DNA of 64,000 bases from Euonymus europaeus (Eukaryota; Streptophyta; Magnoliopsida; Celastrales; Celastraceae): the NCBI GenBank assembly GCA_963580455.1, contig OY756968.1, positions 24,707,996-24,771,995 on the forward strand, written 5' to 3'. Positions 52,789-63,341 of the stretch are shown here, in pieces. Both the position numbers and the translations under genes were made by a program. Every line of letters begins with the position of its first letter. The first letter of the stretch is position 1. The notes below the pieces were generated by a model. The model saw only the letters and a program-made list of their open reading frames with translations. It searched no databases and was not told the DNA's origin.

Positions 52789-54382
52789 CAATCCTGGAAT
52801 TTCGGATTTTTATTTCGGAACTCGTGGCTAGTAGGTCTCGTTTCACCTAGTTAGCCCCGAAATGTGGTTTCTTTATGTAAACGGTTTTATGAATATCTGT
52901 TGACTCCGAGTTCTGAATTCGGTCATTTTTAGCTTGATTTCACACTAATTTTTGAGCTCTACAATCCTGGTGTTTCGGATTTTGATTTCAGAACTCGTGG
53001 CTAGTAGGTCTCGTTTCACCTAGTTAGCCGCGAAATGTGGTTTCTTTACGTAAACGGTTTTATGAATATCCGTTGACTCCGAGTTCTGAATTCGGTGATT
53101 TTTAGCTTGATTTCACACTACTTTTCGAGCTCTACAATCCCGGCGTTTCGGATTTTGATTTCAGAACTCGTGGCTAGTGGGTCTCGTTTCAACTAGTTAG
53201 CCGCGAAATGTGGTTTCTTTACGTAAACGGTTTTATGAATATCCGTTGACTCCGAGTTCTGAATTCGGTGATTTTTAGCTTGATTTCACACTACTTTTTG
53301 AGCTCTACAATCCTGGCGTTTCAGATTTTGATTTCAGAACTCGTGGCTAGTAGGCCTCGTTTCACCTAGTTAGCCGCGAAATGTGTATTCTTTACGTAAA
53401 CGGTTTTATGAATATTCGTTGACTCCGAGTTCTGAATTCGGTGATTTTTAGCTTGATTTCACACTACGTTTTGAGCTCTACAATCCTGGCGTTTCAGATT
53501 TTTATTTCAGAACTCGTGGCTAGTAGGTCTCGTTTCACCTAGTTAGCCGCGAAATGTGGTTTCTTTACGTAAACGGTTTTATGAATATCCGTTGACTCCG
53601 AGTTCTGAATTCGGTGATTTTTAGCTTGATTTCACACTACATTTCGAGCTCTACAATCCTGGCGTTTCGGATTTTGATTTCAGAACTCGTGGCTAGTAGG
53701 TCTCGTTTCACCTAGTTAGCCGCGAAATGTGGTTTCTTTATGTAGACGGTTTTATAAATATCCGTTGACTCCGAGTTCTGAATTCGGTAATTTTTAGCTT
53801 GATTTCACACTACTTTTCGAGCTCTACAATCCTGGCATTTCGGATTTTTATTTCAGAACTCGTGGCTAGTAGGTCTCGTTTCACCTAGTTAGCCCCGAAA
53901 TGTGGTATCTTTATGTAAACGGTTTTATGAATATCCGTTGACTCCGAGTTCTGAATTCGGTGATTTTTAGCTTGATTTCACATTACTTTTCGAGCTCTAC
54001 AATTCTGGCCTTTCGGATTTTGATTTCAGAACTCGTTGCTAGTAGGTCTCGTTTCACCTAGTTAGCCGCGAAATGTGGTTTCTTTATGTAGACGGTTTTA
54101 TGAATATCCGTTGACTCCGAGTTCTGAATTCGGTGATTTTTAGCTTGATTTCACACTACTTTTCGAGCTCTACAATCCTGGCATTTCGGATTTTTATTTC
54201 AGAACTCGTGGCTAGTAGGTCTCGTTTCACCTAGTTAGCCCCGAAATGTGGTTTCTTTATGTAAACGGTTTTATGAATATCTGTTGACTCCGAGTTCTGA
54301 ATTCGGTCATTTTTAGCTTGATTTCACACTAATTTCCGAGCTCTACAATCCTGGCGTTTCGGATTTTGATTTCAGAACTCGT

Positions 54383-54413
54383 GGCTAGTAGGTCTCGTTT
54401 CACCTAGTTAGCC
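54383..54413. repeat. Imperfect hairpin within the monomer
   Basis: Unit positions 38-47 (ggctagtagg) can pair with 58-68 (cctagttagcc). This gives nine Watson-Crick pairs and one G-T pair, with one bulged G (position 62) and a 10-base loop. The outer five pairs (ggcta/tagcc) are almost invariant. Subtypes with 'agaagg', 'aatagg' or 'agttgg' at 42-47 weaken the inner part, so pairing potential differs between unit types. Confidence 0.6.
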
Positions 54414-54428
54414 GCGAAATGTGGTTTC

Positions 54429-54438
54429 TTTACGTAAA
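54429..54438. repeat. 10-bp palindrome TTTACGTAAA
   Basis: Unit positions 84-93 form a perfect palindrome centred on ACGT. It is broken in units where the central CpG has become TpG (tatgtaaac, for example base 261), and altered in 'tatgtagac' and 'acggaaac' units. It could be a protein site or simply part of the AT-rich linker; nothing here decides between these. Confidence 0.7.
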
Positions 54439-54518
54439 CGGTTTTATGAATATCCGTTGACTCCGAGTTCTGAATTCGGTGATTTTTAGCTTGATTTCAC
54501 ACTACTTTTCGAGCTCTA

Positions 54519-56248
54519 CAATCCTGGCGTTTCGGATTTTGATTTCAGAACTCGTGGCTAGTAGGTCTCGTTTCACCTAGTTAGCCCCGAAATGTGGTTT
54601 CTTTATGTAAACGGTTTTATGAATATCTGTTGACTCCGAGTTCTGAATTCGGTCATTTTTAGCTTGATTTCACACTAATTTTTGAGCTCTACAATCCTGG
54701 TGTTTCGGATTTTGATTTCAGAACTCGTGGCTAGTAGGTCTCGTTTCACCTAGTTAGCCGCGAAATGTGGTTTCTTTACGTAAACGGTTTTATGAATATC
54801 CGTTGACTCCGAGTTCTGAATTCGGTGATTTTTAGCTTGATTTCACACTACTTTTCGAGCTCTACAATCCCGGCGTTTCGGATTTTGATTTCAGAACTCG
54901 TGGCTAGTGGGTCTCGTTTCAACTAGGTAGCCGCGAAATGTGGTTTCTTTACGTAAACGGTTTTATGAATATCCGTTGACTCCGAGTTCTGAATTCGGTG
55001 ATTTTTAGCTTGATTTCACACTACTTTTTGAGCTCTACAATCCTGGCGTTTCAGATTTTGATTTCAGAACTCGTGGCTAGTAGGCCTCGTTTCACCTAGT
55101 TAGCCGCGAAATGTGTATTCTTTACGTAAACGGTTTTATGAATATTCGTTGACTCCGAGTTCTGAATTCGGTGATTTTTAGCTTGATTTCACACTACGTT
55201 TTGAGCTCTACAATCCTGGCGTTTCAGATTTTTATTTCAGAACTCGTGGCTAGTAGGTCTCGTTTCACCTAGTTAGCCGCGAAATGTGGTTTCTTTACGT
55301 AAACGGTTTTATGAATATCCGTTGACTCCGAGTTCTGAATTCGGTGATTTTTAGCTTGATTTCACACTACATTTCGAGCTCTACAATCCTGGCGTTTCGG
55401 ATTTTGATTTCAGAACTCGTGGCTAGTAGGTCTCGTTTCACCTAGTTAGCCGCGAAATGTGGTTTCTTTATGTAGACGGTTTTATGAATATCCGTTGACT
55501 CCGAGTTCTGAATTCGGTAATTTTTAGCTTGATTTCACACTACTTTTCGAGCTCTACAATCCTGGCATTTCGGATTTTTATTTCAGAACTCGTGGCTAGT
55601 AGGTCTCGTTTCACCTAGTTAGCCCCGAAATGTGGTATCTTTATGTAAACGGTTTTATGAATATCCGTTGACTCCGAGTTCTGAATTCGGTGATTTTTAG
55701 CTTGATTTCACATTACTTTTCGAGCTCTACAATTCTGGCCTTTCGGATTTTTATTTCAGAACTCGTTGCTAGTAGGTCTCGTTTCACCTAGTTAGCCGCG
55801 AAATGTGGTTTCTTTATGTAGACGGTTTTATGAATATCCGTTGACTCCGAGTTCTGAATTCGGTGATTTTTAGCTTGATTTCACACTACTTTTCGAGCTC
55901 TACAATCCTGGCATTTCGGATTTTTATTTCAGAACTCGTGGCTAGTAGGTCTCGTTTCACCTAGTTAGCCCCGAAATGTGGTTTCTTTATGTAAACGGTT
56001 TTATGAATATCTGTTGACTCCGAGTTCTGAATTCGGTCATTTTTAGCTTGATTTCACACTAATTTCCGAGCTCTACAATCCTGGCATTTCGGATTTTGAT
56101 TTCAGAACTCGTGGCTAGTAGGTCTCGTTTCACCTAGTTAGCCGCGAAATGTGGTTTCTTTACGTAAACGGTTTTATGAATATTCGTTGACTCCGAGTTC
56201 TGAATTCGGTGATTTTTAGCTTGATTTCACACTACGTTTTGAGCTCTA
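54519..56248. repeat. 10-unit HOR, copy 2
   Basis: Nine units repeat 52789-54345, with few differences, such as 'aactaggtag' for 'aactagttag' and 'ttttat' for 'tttgat' in the cgttgctag unit. The tenth (56076) switches to a tattcg/cgttttgag unit and begins the displaced 18-unit block. Confidence 0.87.
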
Positions 56249-59189
56249 CAATCCTGGCGTTTCAGATTTTTATTTCAGAACTCGTGGCTAGTAGGTCTCG
56301 TTTCACCTAGTTAGCCGCGAAATGTGGTTTCTTTACGTAAACGGTTTTATGAATATCCGTTGACTCCGAGTTCTGAATTCGGTGATTTTTAGCTTAATTT
56401 CACACTACATCTCGAGCTCTACAATCCTGGCGTTTCGGATTTTGATTTCAGAACTCGTGGCTAGTAGGTCTCGTTTCACCTAGTTAGCCGCGAAATGTGG
56501 TTTCTTTACGTAAACGGTTTTATGAATATCCGTTGACTCCGAGTTCTGAATTCGGTGATTTTTAGCTTGATTTCACACTACATCTCGAGCTCTACAATCC
56601 TGGCGTTTCGGATTTTGATTTCAGAACTCGTGGCTAGTAGGTCTCGTTTCACCTAGTTAGCCGCGAAATGTGGTTTCTTTACGTAAACGGTTTTATGAAT
56701 ATTCGTTGACTCCGAGTTCTGAATTCGGTGATTTTTAGCTTGATTTCACACTACGTTTTGAGCTCTACAATCCTGGCGTTTCAGATTTTTATTTCAGAAC
56801 TCGTGGCTAGTAGGTCTCGTTTCACCTAGTTAGCCGCGAAATGTGGTTTCTTTACGTAAACGGTTTTATGAATATCCGTTGACTCCGAGTTCTGAATTCG
56901 GTGATTTTTAGCTTGATTTCACACTACATTTCGAGCTCTACAATCCTGGCGTTTCGGATTTTGATTTCAGAACTCGTGGCTAGTAGGTCTCGTTTCACCT
57001 AGTTAGCCGCGAAATGTGGTTTCTTTACGTAAACGGTTTTATGAATATCCGTTGACTCCGAGTTCTGAATTCGGTGATTTTTAGCTTGATTTCACACTAC
57101 ATCTCGAGCTCTACAATCCTGGCATTTCGGATTTTGATTTCAGAACTCGTGGCTAGTAGGTCTCGTTTCACCTAGTTAGCTGCGAAATGTGGTTTCTTTA
57201 TGTAAACGGTTTTATGAATATCTGTTGACTCCGAGTTCTGAATTCGGTCATTTTTAGCTTGATTTCACACTAATTTTCGAGCTCTACAATCCTGGTGTTT
57301 CGGATTTTGATTTCAGAACTCGTGGCTAGTAGGTCTCGTTTCAACTAGTTACCCGCGAAATGTGGTTTCTTTTCGTAAACGGTTTTATGAATATCCGTTG
57401 ACTCCGAGTTCTGAATTCGGTGATTTTTAGCTTGATTTCAAACTACTTTTCGAGCTCTACAATCCCGGCATTTCGGATTTTGATTTCAGAACTCGTGGCT
57501 AGTAAGTCTCGTTTCACCTAGTTAGCCGCGAAATATGGTTTCTTTACGGAAACGGTTTTATGAATATCCGTTGACTCCGAGTTCTGAATTCGGTGATTTT
57601 TAGCTTGATTTCACACTACTTTTCGAGCTCTACAATCCTGGCATTTCGGATTTTTATTTCAGAACTTGTGGCTAGTAGGTCTCGTTTCACCTAGTTAGCC
57701 CCGAAATGTGGTTTCTTTATGTAAACGGTTTTATGAATATCTGTTGACTCCGAGTTCTGAATTCGGTCATTTTTAGCTTGATTTCACACTAGTTTTCGAG
57801 CTCTACAATCCTGGTGTTTCGGATTTTGAGTTCAGAACTCGTGGCTAGTTCGTCTTGTTTCACCTAGTTAGCCGCGAAATGTGGTTTCTTTACGTAAACG
57901 GTTTTATGAATATCCGTTGACTCCGAGTTCTGAATTCGGTCATTTTTAGCTTGATTTCACACTAATTTTCGAGCTCTACAATCCTGGTGTTTCGGATTTT
58001 GATTTCAGAACTCGTGGCTAGTAGGTCTCGTTTCACCTAGTTAGCCGCGAAATGTGGTTTCTTTACGTAAACGGTTTTATGAATATCTGTTGACTCCGAG
58101 TTCTGAATTCGGTCATTTTTAGCTTGATTTCACACTAGTTTTCGAGCTCTACAATCCTGGTGTTTCGGATTTTGAGTTCAGAACTCGTGGCTAGTTCGTC
58201 TTGTTTCACCTAGTTAGCCGCGAAATGTGGTTTCTTTACGTAAACGGTTTTATGAATATCCGTTGACTCCGAGTTCTGAATTCGGTCATTTTTAGCTTGA
58301 TTTCACACTAATTTTCGAGCTCTACAATCCTGGTGTTTCGGATTTTGATTTCAGAACTCGTGGCTAGTAGGTCTCGTTTCACCTAGTTAGCCGCGAAATG
58401 TGGTTTCTTTATGTAAACGGTTTTATGAATATCTGTTGACTCCGAGTTCTGAATTCGGTCATTTTTAGCTTGATTTCACACTACTTTTTGAGCTCTATAA
58501 TCCTGGCGTTTCAGATTTTTATTTCAGAACTCGTGGCTAGTACGTCTCGTTTCACCTAGTTAGCCGCGAAATGTGGTTTCTTTACGTAAACGGTTTTATG
58601 AATATTCGTTGACTCCGAGTTCTGAATTCGGTGATTTTTAGCTTGATTTCACACTACGTTTTGATCTCTACAATCCTGGCGTTTCAGATTTTTATTTCAG
58701 AACTCGTGGCTAGTAGGTCTCGTTTCACCTAGTTAGCCGCAAAATGTGGTTTCTTTACGTAAACGGTTTTATGAATATCCGTTGACTCCGAGTTCTGAAT
58801 TCGGTGATTTTTAGCTTGATTTCACACTACATCTCGAGCTCTACAATCCTGGCATTTCGGATTTTGATTTCAGAACTCGTGGCTAGTAGGTCTCGTTTCA
58901 ACTAGTTAGCCGCGAAATGTGGTTTCTTTACGTAAACGGTTTTATGAATATTCGTTAACTCCGAGTTCTGAATTCGGTGATTTTTAGCTTGATTTCACAC
59001 TACTTTTCGAGTTCTACAATCTTGGCGTTTCGGATTTTGATTTCAGAACTCGTGGCCTGTAGGTCTCGTTTCACCTAGTTAGCCGCGAAATGTGGTTTCT
59101 TTATGTAGACGGTTTTATGAATATCCGTTGACTCCGAGTTCTGAATTCGGTGATTTTTAGCTTGATTTCACACTACTTTTCGAGCTCTA
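56076..59189. repeat. 18-unit block, copy 2 of a displaced pair
   Basis: Matches 48637-51750 unit for unit, 43 units downstream. Its own changes include 'gtacgtctcg' (58498), 'cgttttgatctc' and 'cctgtagg' (59017). Those changes are then carried into the 15-unit HOR that follows, so this copy is the source, or a sister, of that later amplification. Confidence 0.87.
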
Positions 59190-60746
59190 CAATCCTGGCA
59201 TTTCGGATTTTTATTTCAGAACTCGTGGCTAGTAGGTCTCGTTTCACCTAGTTAGCCCTGAAATGTGGTTTCTTTATGTAAACGGTTTTATGAATATCTG
59301 TTGACTCCGAGTTCTGAATTCGGTCATTTTTAGCTTGATTTCACACTAATTTTCGAGCTCTACAATCCTGGTGTTTCAGATTTTGATTTCAGAACTCGTG
59401 GCTAGTAGGTCTCGTTTCACCTAGTTAGCCGCGAAATGTGATTTCTTTACGTAAACGGTTTTATGAATATCCGTTGACTCCGAGTTCTGAATTCGGTGAT
59501 TTTTAGCTTGATTTCACACTACTTTTCGAGCTCTACAATCCCGGCGTTTCGGATTTTGATTTCAGAACTCGTGGCTAGTAGGTCTCGTTTCACCTAGTTA
59601 GCCGCGAAATGTGGTTTCTTTACGTAAACGGTTTTATGAATATCCGTTGACTCCGAGTTCTGAATTCGGTGATTTTTAGCTTGATTTCACACTACTTTTT
59701 GAGCTCTACAATCCTGGCTTTTCAGATTTTGATTTCAGAACTCGTGGCTAGTAGGTCTCGTTTCACCTAGTTAGCCGCGAAATGTGGTTTCTTTACGTAA
59801 ACGGTTTTATGAATATTCGTTGACTCCGAGTTCTGAATTCGGTGATTTTTAGCTTGATTTCACACTACATTTCGAGCTCTACAATCCTGGCGTTTCGGAT
59901 TTTGATTTCAGAACTCGTGGCTTGTAGGTCTCGTTTCACCTAGTTAGCCGCGAAATGTGGTTTCTTTATGTAGACGGTTTTATGAATATCCGTTGACTCC
60001 GAGTTCTGAATTCGGTGATTTTTAGCTTGATTTCACACTACCTTTCGAGCTCTACAATCCTGGAATTTCGGATTTTTATTTCAGAACTCGTGGCTAGTAG
60101 GTCTCGTTTCACCTAGTTAGCCCCGAAATGTGGTTTCTTTATGTAAACGGTTTTATGAATATCTGTTGACTCCGAGTTCTGAATTCGGTCATTTTTAGCT
60201 TGATTTCACACTAGTTTTCGAGCTCTACAATCCTGGTGTTTCGGATTTTGATTTCAGAACTCGTGGCTAGTTCGTCTTGTTTCACCTAGTTAGCCGCGAA
60301 ATGTGGTTTCTTTACGTAAACGGTTTTATGAATATCCGTTGACTCCGAGTTCTGAATTCGGTGATTTTTAGCTTGATTTCACACTACATTTCGAGCTCTA
60401 CAATCCTGGCGTTTCGGATTTTGATTTCAGAACTCGTGGCTTGTAGGTCTCGTTTCACCTAGTTAGCCGCGAAATGTGGTTTCTTTATGTAGACGGTTTT
60501 ATGAATATCCGTTGACTCCGAGTTCTGAATTCGGTGATTTTTAGCTTGATTTCACACTACTTTTCGAGCTCTACAATCCTGGCATTTCGGATTTTTATTT
60601 CAGAACTCGTGGCTAGTAGGTCTCGTTTCACCTAGTTAGCCCCGAAATGTGGTTTCTTTATGTAAACGGTTTTATGAATATCTGTTGACTCCGAGTTCTG
60701 AATTCGGTCATTTTTAGCTTGATTTCACACTAGTTTTCGAGCTCTA
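58152..60746. repeat. 15-unit HOR, copy 1
   Basis: Fifteen units (2595 bp): gttcg/ttgag, tatctg, gtacgtctcg, gcaaaatg, cgttaactcc, cctgtagg/gtagacgg, gccctg, ggtgt, cccgg, gcttttcag, cttgtagg/gtagacgg, gccccg, gttcg, cttgtagg/gtagacgg and gccccg. It overlaps the end of the displaced 18-unit block and repeats from 60747. Confidence 0.88.
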
Positions 60747-63341
60747 CAATCCTGGTGTTTCGGATTTTGAGTTCAGAACTCGTGGCTAGTTCGTCTTGTT
60801 TCACCTAGTTAGCCGCGAAATGTGGTTTCTTTACGTAAACGGTTTTATGAATATCCGTTGACTCCGAGTTCTGAATTCGGTCATTTTTAGCTTGATTTCA
60901 CACTAATTTTCGAGCTCTACAATCCTGGTGTTTCGGATTTTGATTTCAGAACTCGTGGCTAGTAGGTCTCGTTTCACCTAGTTAGCCGCGAAATGTGGTT
61001 TCTTTATGTAAACGGTTTTATGAATATCTGTTGACTCCGAGTTCTGAATTCGGTCATTTTTAGCTTGATTTCACACTACTTTTTGAGCTCTATAATCCTG
61101 GCGTTTCAGATTTTTATTTCAGAACTCGTGGCTAGTACGTCTCGTTTCACCTAGTTAGCCGCGAAATGTGGTTTCTTTACGTAAACGGTTTTATGAATAT
61201 TCGTTGACTCCGAGTTCTGAATTCGGTGATTTTTAGCTTGATTTCACACTACGTTTTGATCTCTACAATCCTGGCGTTTCAGATTTTTATTTCAGAACTC
61301 GTGGCTAGTAGGTCTCGTTTCACCTAGTTAGCCGCAAAATGTGGTTTCTTTACGTAAACGGTTTTATGAATATCCGTTGACTCCGAGTTCTGAATTCGGT
61401 GATTTTTAGCTTGATTTCACACTACATCTCGAGCTCTACAATCCTGGCGTTTCGGATTTTGATTTCAGAACTCGTGGCTAGTAGGTCTCGTTTCAACTAG
61501 TTAGCCGCGAAATGTGGTTTCTTTACGTAAACGGTTTTATGAATATTCGTTAACTCCGAGTTCTGAATTCGGTGATTTTTAGCTTGATTTCACACTACTT
61601 TTCGAGTTCTACAATCTTGGCGTTTCGGATTTTGATTTCAGAACTCGTGGCCTGTAGGTCTCGTTTCACCTAGTTAGCCGCGAAATGTGGTTTCTTTATG
61701 TAGACGGTTTTATGAATATCCGTTGACTCCGAGTTCTGAATTCGGTGATTTTTAGCTTGATTTCACACTACTTTTCGGGCTCTACAATCCTGGCATTTCG
61801 GATTTTTATTTCAGAACTCGTGGCTAGTAGGTCTCGTTTCACCTAGTTAGCCCTGAAATGTGGTTTCTTTATGTAAACGGTTTTATGAATATCTGTTGAC
61901 TCCGAGTTCTGAATTCGGTCATTTTTAGCTTGATTTCACACTAATTTTCGAGCTCTACAATCCTGGTGTTTCGGATTTTGATTTCAGAACTCGTGGCTAG
62001 TAGGTCTCGTTTCACCTAGTTAGCCGCGAAATGTGGTTTCTTTACGTAAACGGTTTTATGAATATCCGTTGACTCCGAGTTCTGAATTCGGTGATTTTTA
62101 GCTTGATTTCACACTACTTTTCGAGCTCTACAATCCCGGCATTTCGGATTTTGATTTCAGAACTCGTGGCTAGTAGGTCTCGTTTCACCTAGTTAGCCGC
62201 GAAATGTGGTTTCTTTACGTAAACGGTTTTATGAATATCCGTTGACTCCGAGTTCTGAATTCGATGATTTTTAGCTTGATTTCACACTACTTTTTGAGCT
62301 CTACAATCCTGGCTTTTCAGATTTTGATTTCAGAACTCGTGGCTAGTAGGTCTCGTTTCACCTAGTTAGCCGCGAAATGTGGTTTCTTTACGTAAACGGT
62401 TTTATGAATATTCGTTGACTCCGAGTTCTGAATTCGGTGATTTTTAGCTTGATTTCACACTACATTTCGAGCTCTACAATCCTGGCGTTTCGGATTTTGA
62501 TTTCAGAACTCGTGGCTTGTAGGTCTCGTTTCACCTAGTTAGCCGCGAAATGTGGTTTCTTTATGTAGACGGTTTTATGAATATCCGTTGACTCCGAGTT
62601 CTGAATTCGGTGATTTTTAGCTTGATTTCACACTACTTTTCGAGCTCTACAATCCTGGCATTTCGGATTTTTATTTCAGAACTCGTGGCTAGTAGGTCTC
62701 GTTTCACCTAGTTAGCCCCGAAATGTGGTTTCTTTATGTAAACGGTTTTATGAATATCTGTTGACTCCGAGTTCTGAATTCGGTCATTTTTAGCTTGATT
62801 TCACACTAGTTTTCGAGCTCTACAATCCTGGTGTTTCGGATTTTGATTTCAGAACTCGTGGCTTGTTCGACTTGTTTCACCTAGTTAGCCGCGAAATGTG
62901 ATTTCTTTACGTAAACGGTTTTATGAATATCCGTTGACTCCGAGTTCTGAATTCGGTGATTTTTAGCTTGATTTCACACTACATTTCGAGCTCTACAATC
63001 CTGGCGTTTCGGATTTTGATTTCAGAACTCGTGGCTTGTAGGTCTCGTTTCCCCTAGTTAGCCGCGAAATGTGGTTTCTTTATGTAGACGGTTTTATGAA
63101 TATCCGTTGACTCCGAGTTCTGAATTCGGTGATTTTTAGCTTGATTTCACACTACTTTTCGAGCTCTACAATCCTGGCATTTCGGATTTTTATTTCAGAA
63201 CTCGTGGCTAGTAGGTCTCGTTTCACCTAGTTAGCCCCGAAATGTGGTTTCTTTATGTAAACGGTTTTATGAATATCTGTTGACTCCGAGTTCTGAATTC
63301 GGTCATTTTTAGCTTGATTTCACACTACGTTTTGATCTCTA
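60747..63341. repeat. 15-unit HOR, copy 2
   Basis: Same fifteen unit types in the same order; 'cgttaac' is at 61548, 2595 bp after 58953. Private changes are 'cgggctc' (about 61.78 kb), 'cgatgattt' (about 62.26 kb) and 'gcttgttcgacttg' (about 62.87 kb). The last unit (63169) begins as the gccccg type but ends 'cgttttgatctc', belonging to the third unit of the HOR. Confidence 0.88.

Larger units (their letters stand above)
54368..54477. repeat. Intra-monomer inverted repeat, arms 82 bp apart
   Basis: Unit positions 26-36 (ttcagaactcg) are the exact reverse complement of positions 119-129 (cgagttctgaa). Extending outward to 23-36 and 119-132 gives 13 of 14 paired bases. In this reference unit the arms lie at 54368-54381 and 54464-54477. 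The right arm is in the most constant part of the unit and includes the EcoRI site. The left arm varies mainly as 'aactcg' to 'aattcg' or 'aatttg'. Such dyads could extrude as a cruciform or bind a dimeric protein; no function is shown. Confidence 0.8.
54366..54499. repeat. Short direct repeat inside the monomer (ttgatttca)
   Basis: The nine bases 'ttgatttca' occur at unit positions 21-29 and again at 146-154, 125 bp apart (48 bp apart across the unit junction). Together with the related 'tttcgga' and 'ttcggtga' stretches upstream of each, this weakly hints that the 173-bp unit grew from shorter repeats. The match is short and could be chance. Confidence 0.4.
52789..54518. repeat. 10-unit HOR, copy 1
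   Basis: Ten units (1730 bp) with private markers 'agtgggtctcg', 'taggcctcg', 'atgtgtattc' (53381), 'ggtaattttt', 'ggtatcttta', 'cattac', 'cgttgctag' and 'aatttccgag'. All recur 1730 bp later. It contains the reference monomer as its last unit. Confidence 0.88.
54346..54518 (+). repeat. Reference 173-bp monomer (matches my consensus)
   Basis: This unit carries the commonest base at almost every variable position and serves as the numbering reference (position 1 is the first c of 'caatcctgg'). It has 35 C and 37 G (41.6% G+C) and 11 CpGs, against about 7.5 expected from its composition. The most variable stretches are 8-12 (ggcgt, ggcat, gacat, ggcct, ggtgt, ggagt, ggaat), 42-47 (agtagg, agaagg, aatagg, agttgg, agttcg), 69, 88, 92, 109-110, 136 and 158-166. 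The stretches 71-86 and 111-135 are nearly constant. An EcoRI site (GAATTC, 127-132) and a SacI site (GAGCTC, 166-171) occur in nearly every unit, so digestion should give a 173-bp ladder. Confidence 0.93.

Noticed and set aside
54382..54392. Possible RNA polymerase III A box ('tggctagtagg')
   Set aside because: It fits the A-box pattern only if one base is skipped, and no B-box-like sequence follows, so a tRNA or SINE origin of the unit is not supported.
54452..54468. CENP-B-box-like sequence in units with 'tattcg' (unit positions 107-123)
   Set aside because: In tattcg units the match to the nine essential bases of the CENP-B box is seven of nine (TTCG present, A replaced by C, CGGG read as CGAG). 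Most units have tatccg or tatctg and match less well, and CENP-B binding is not expected if this is a plant.
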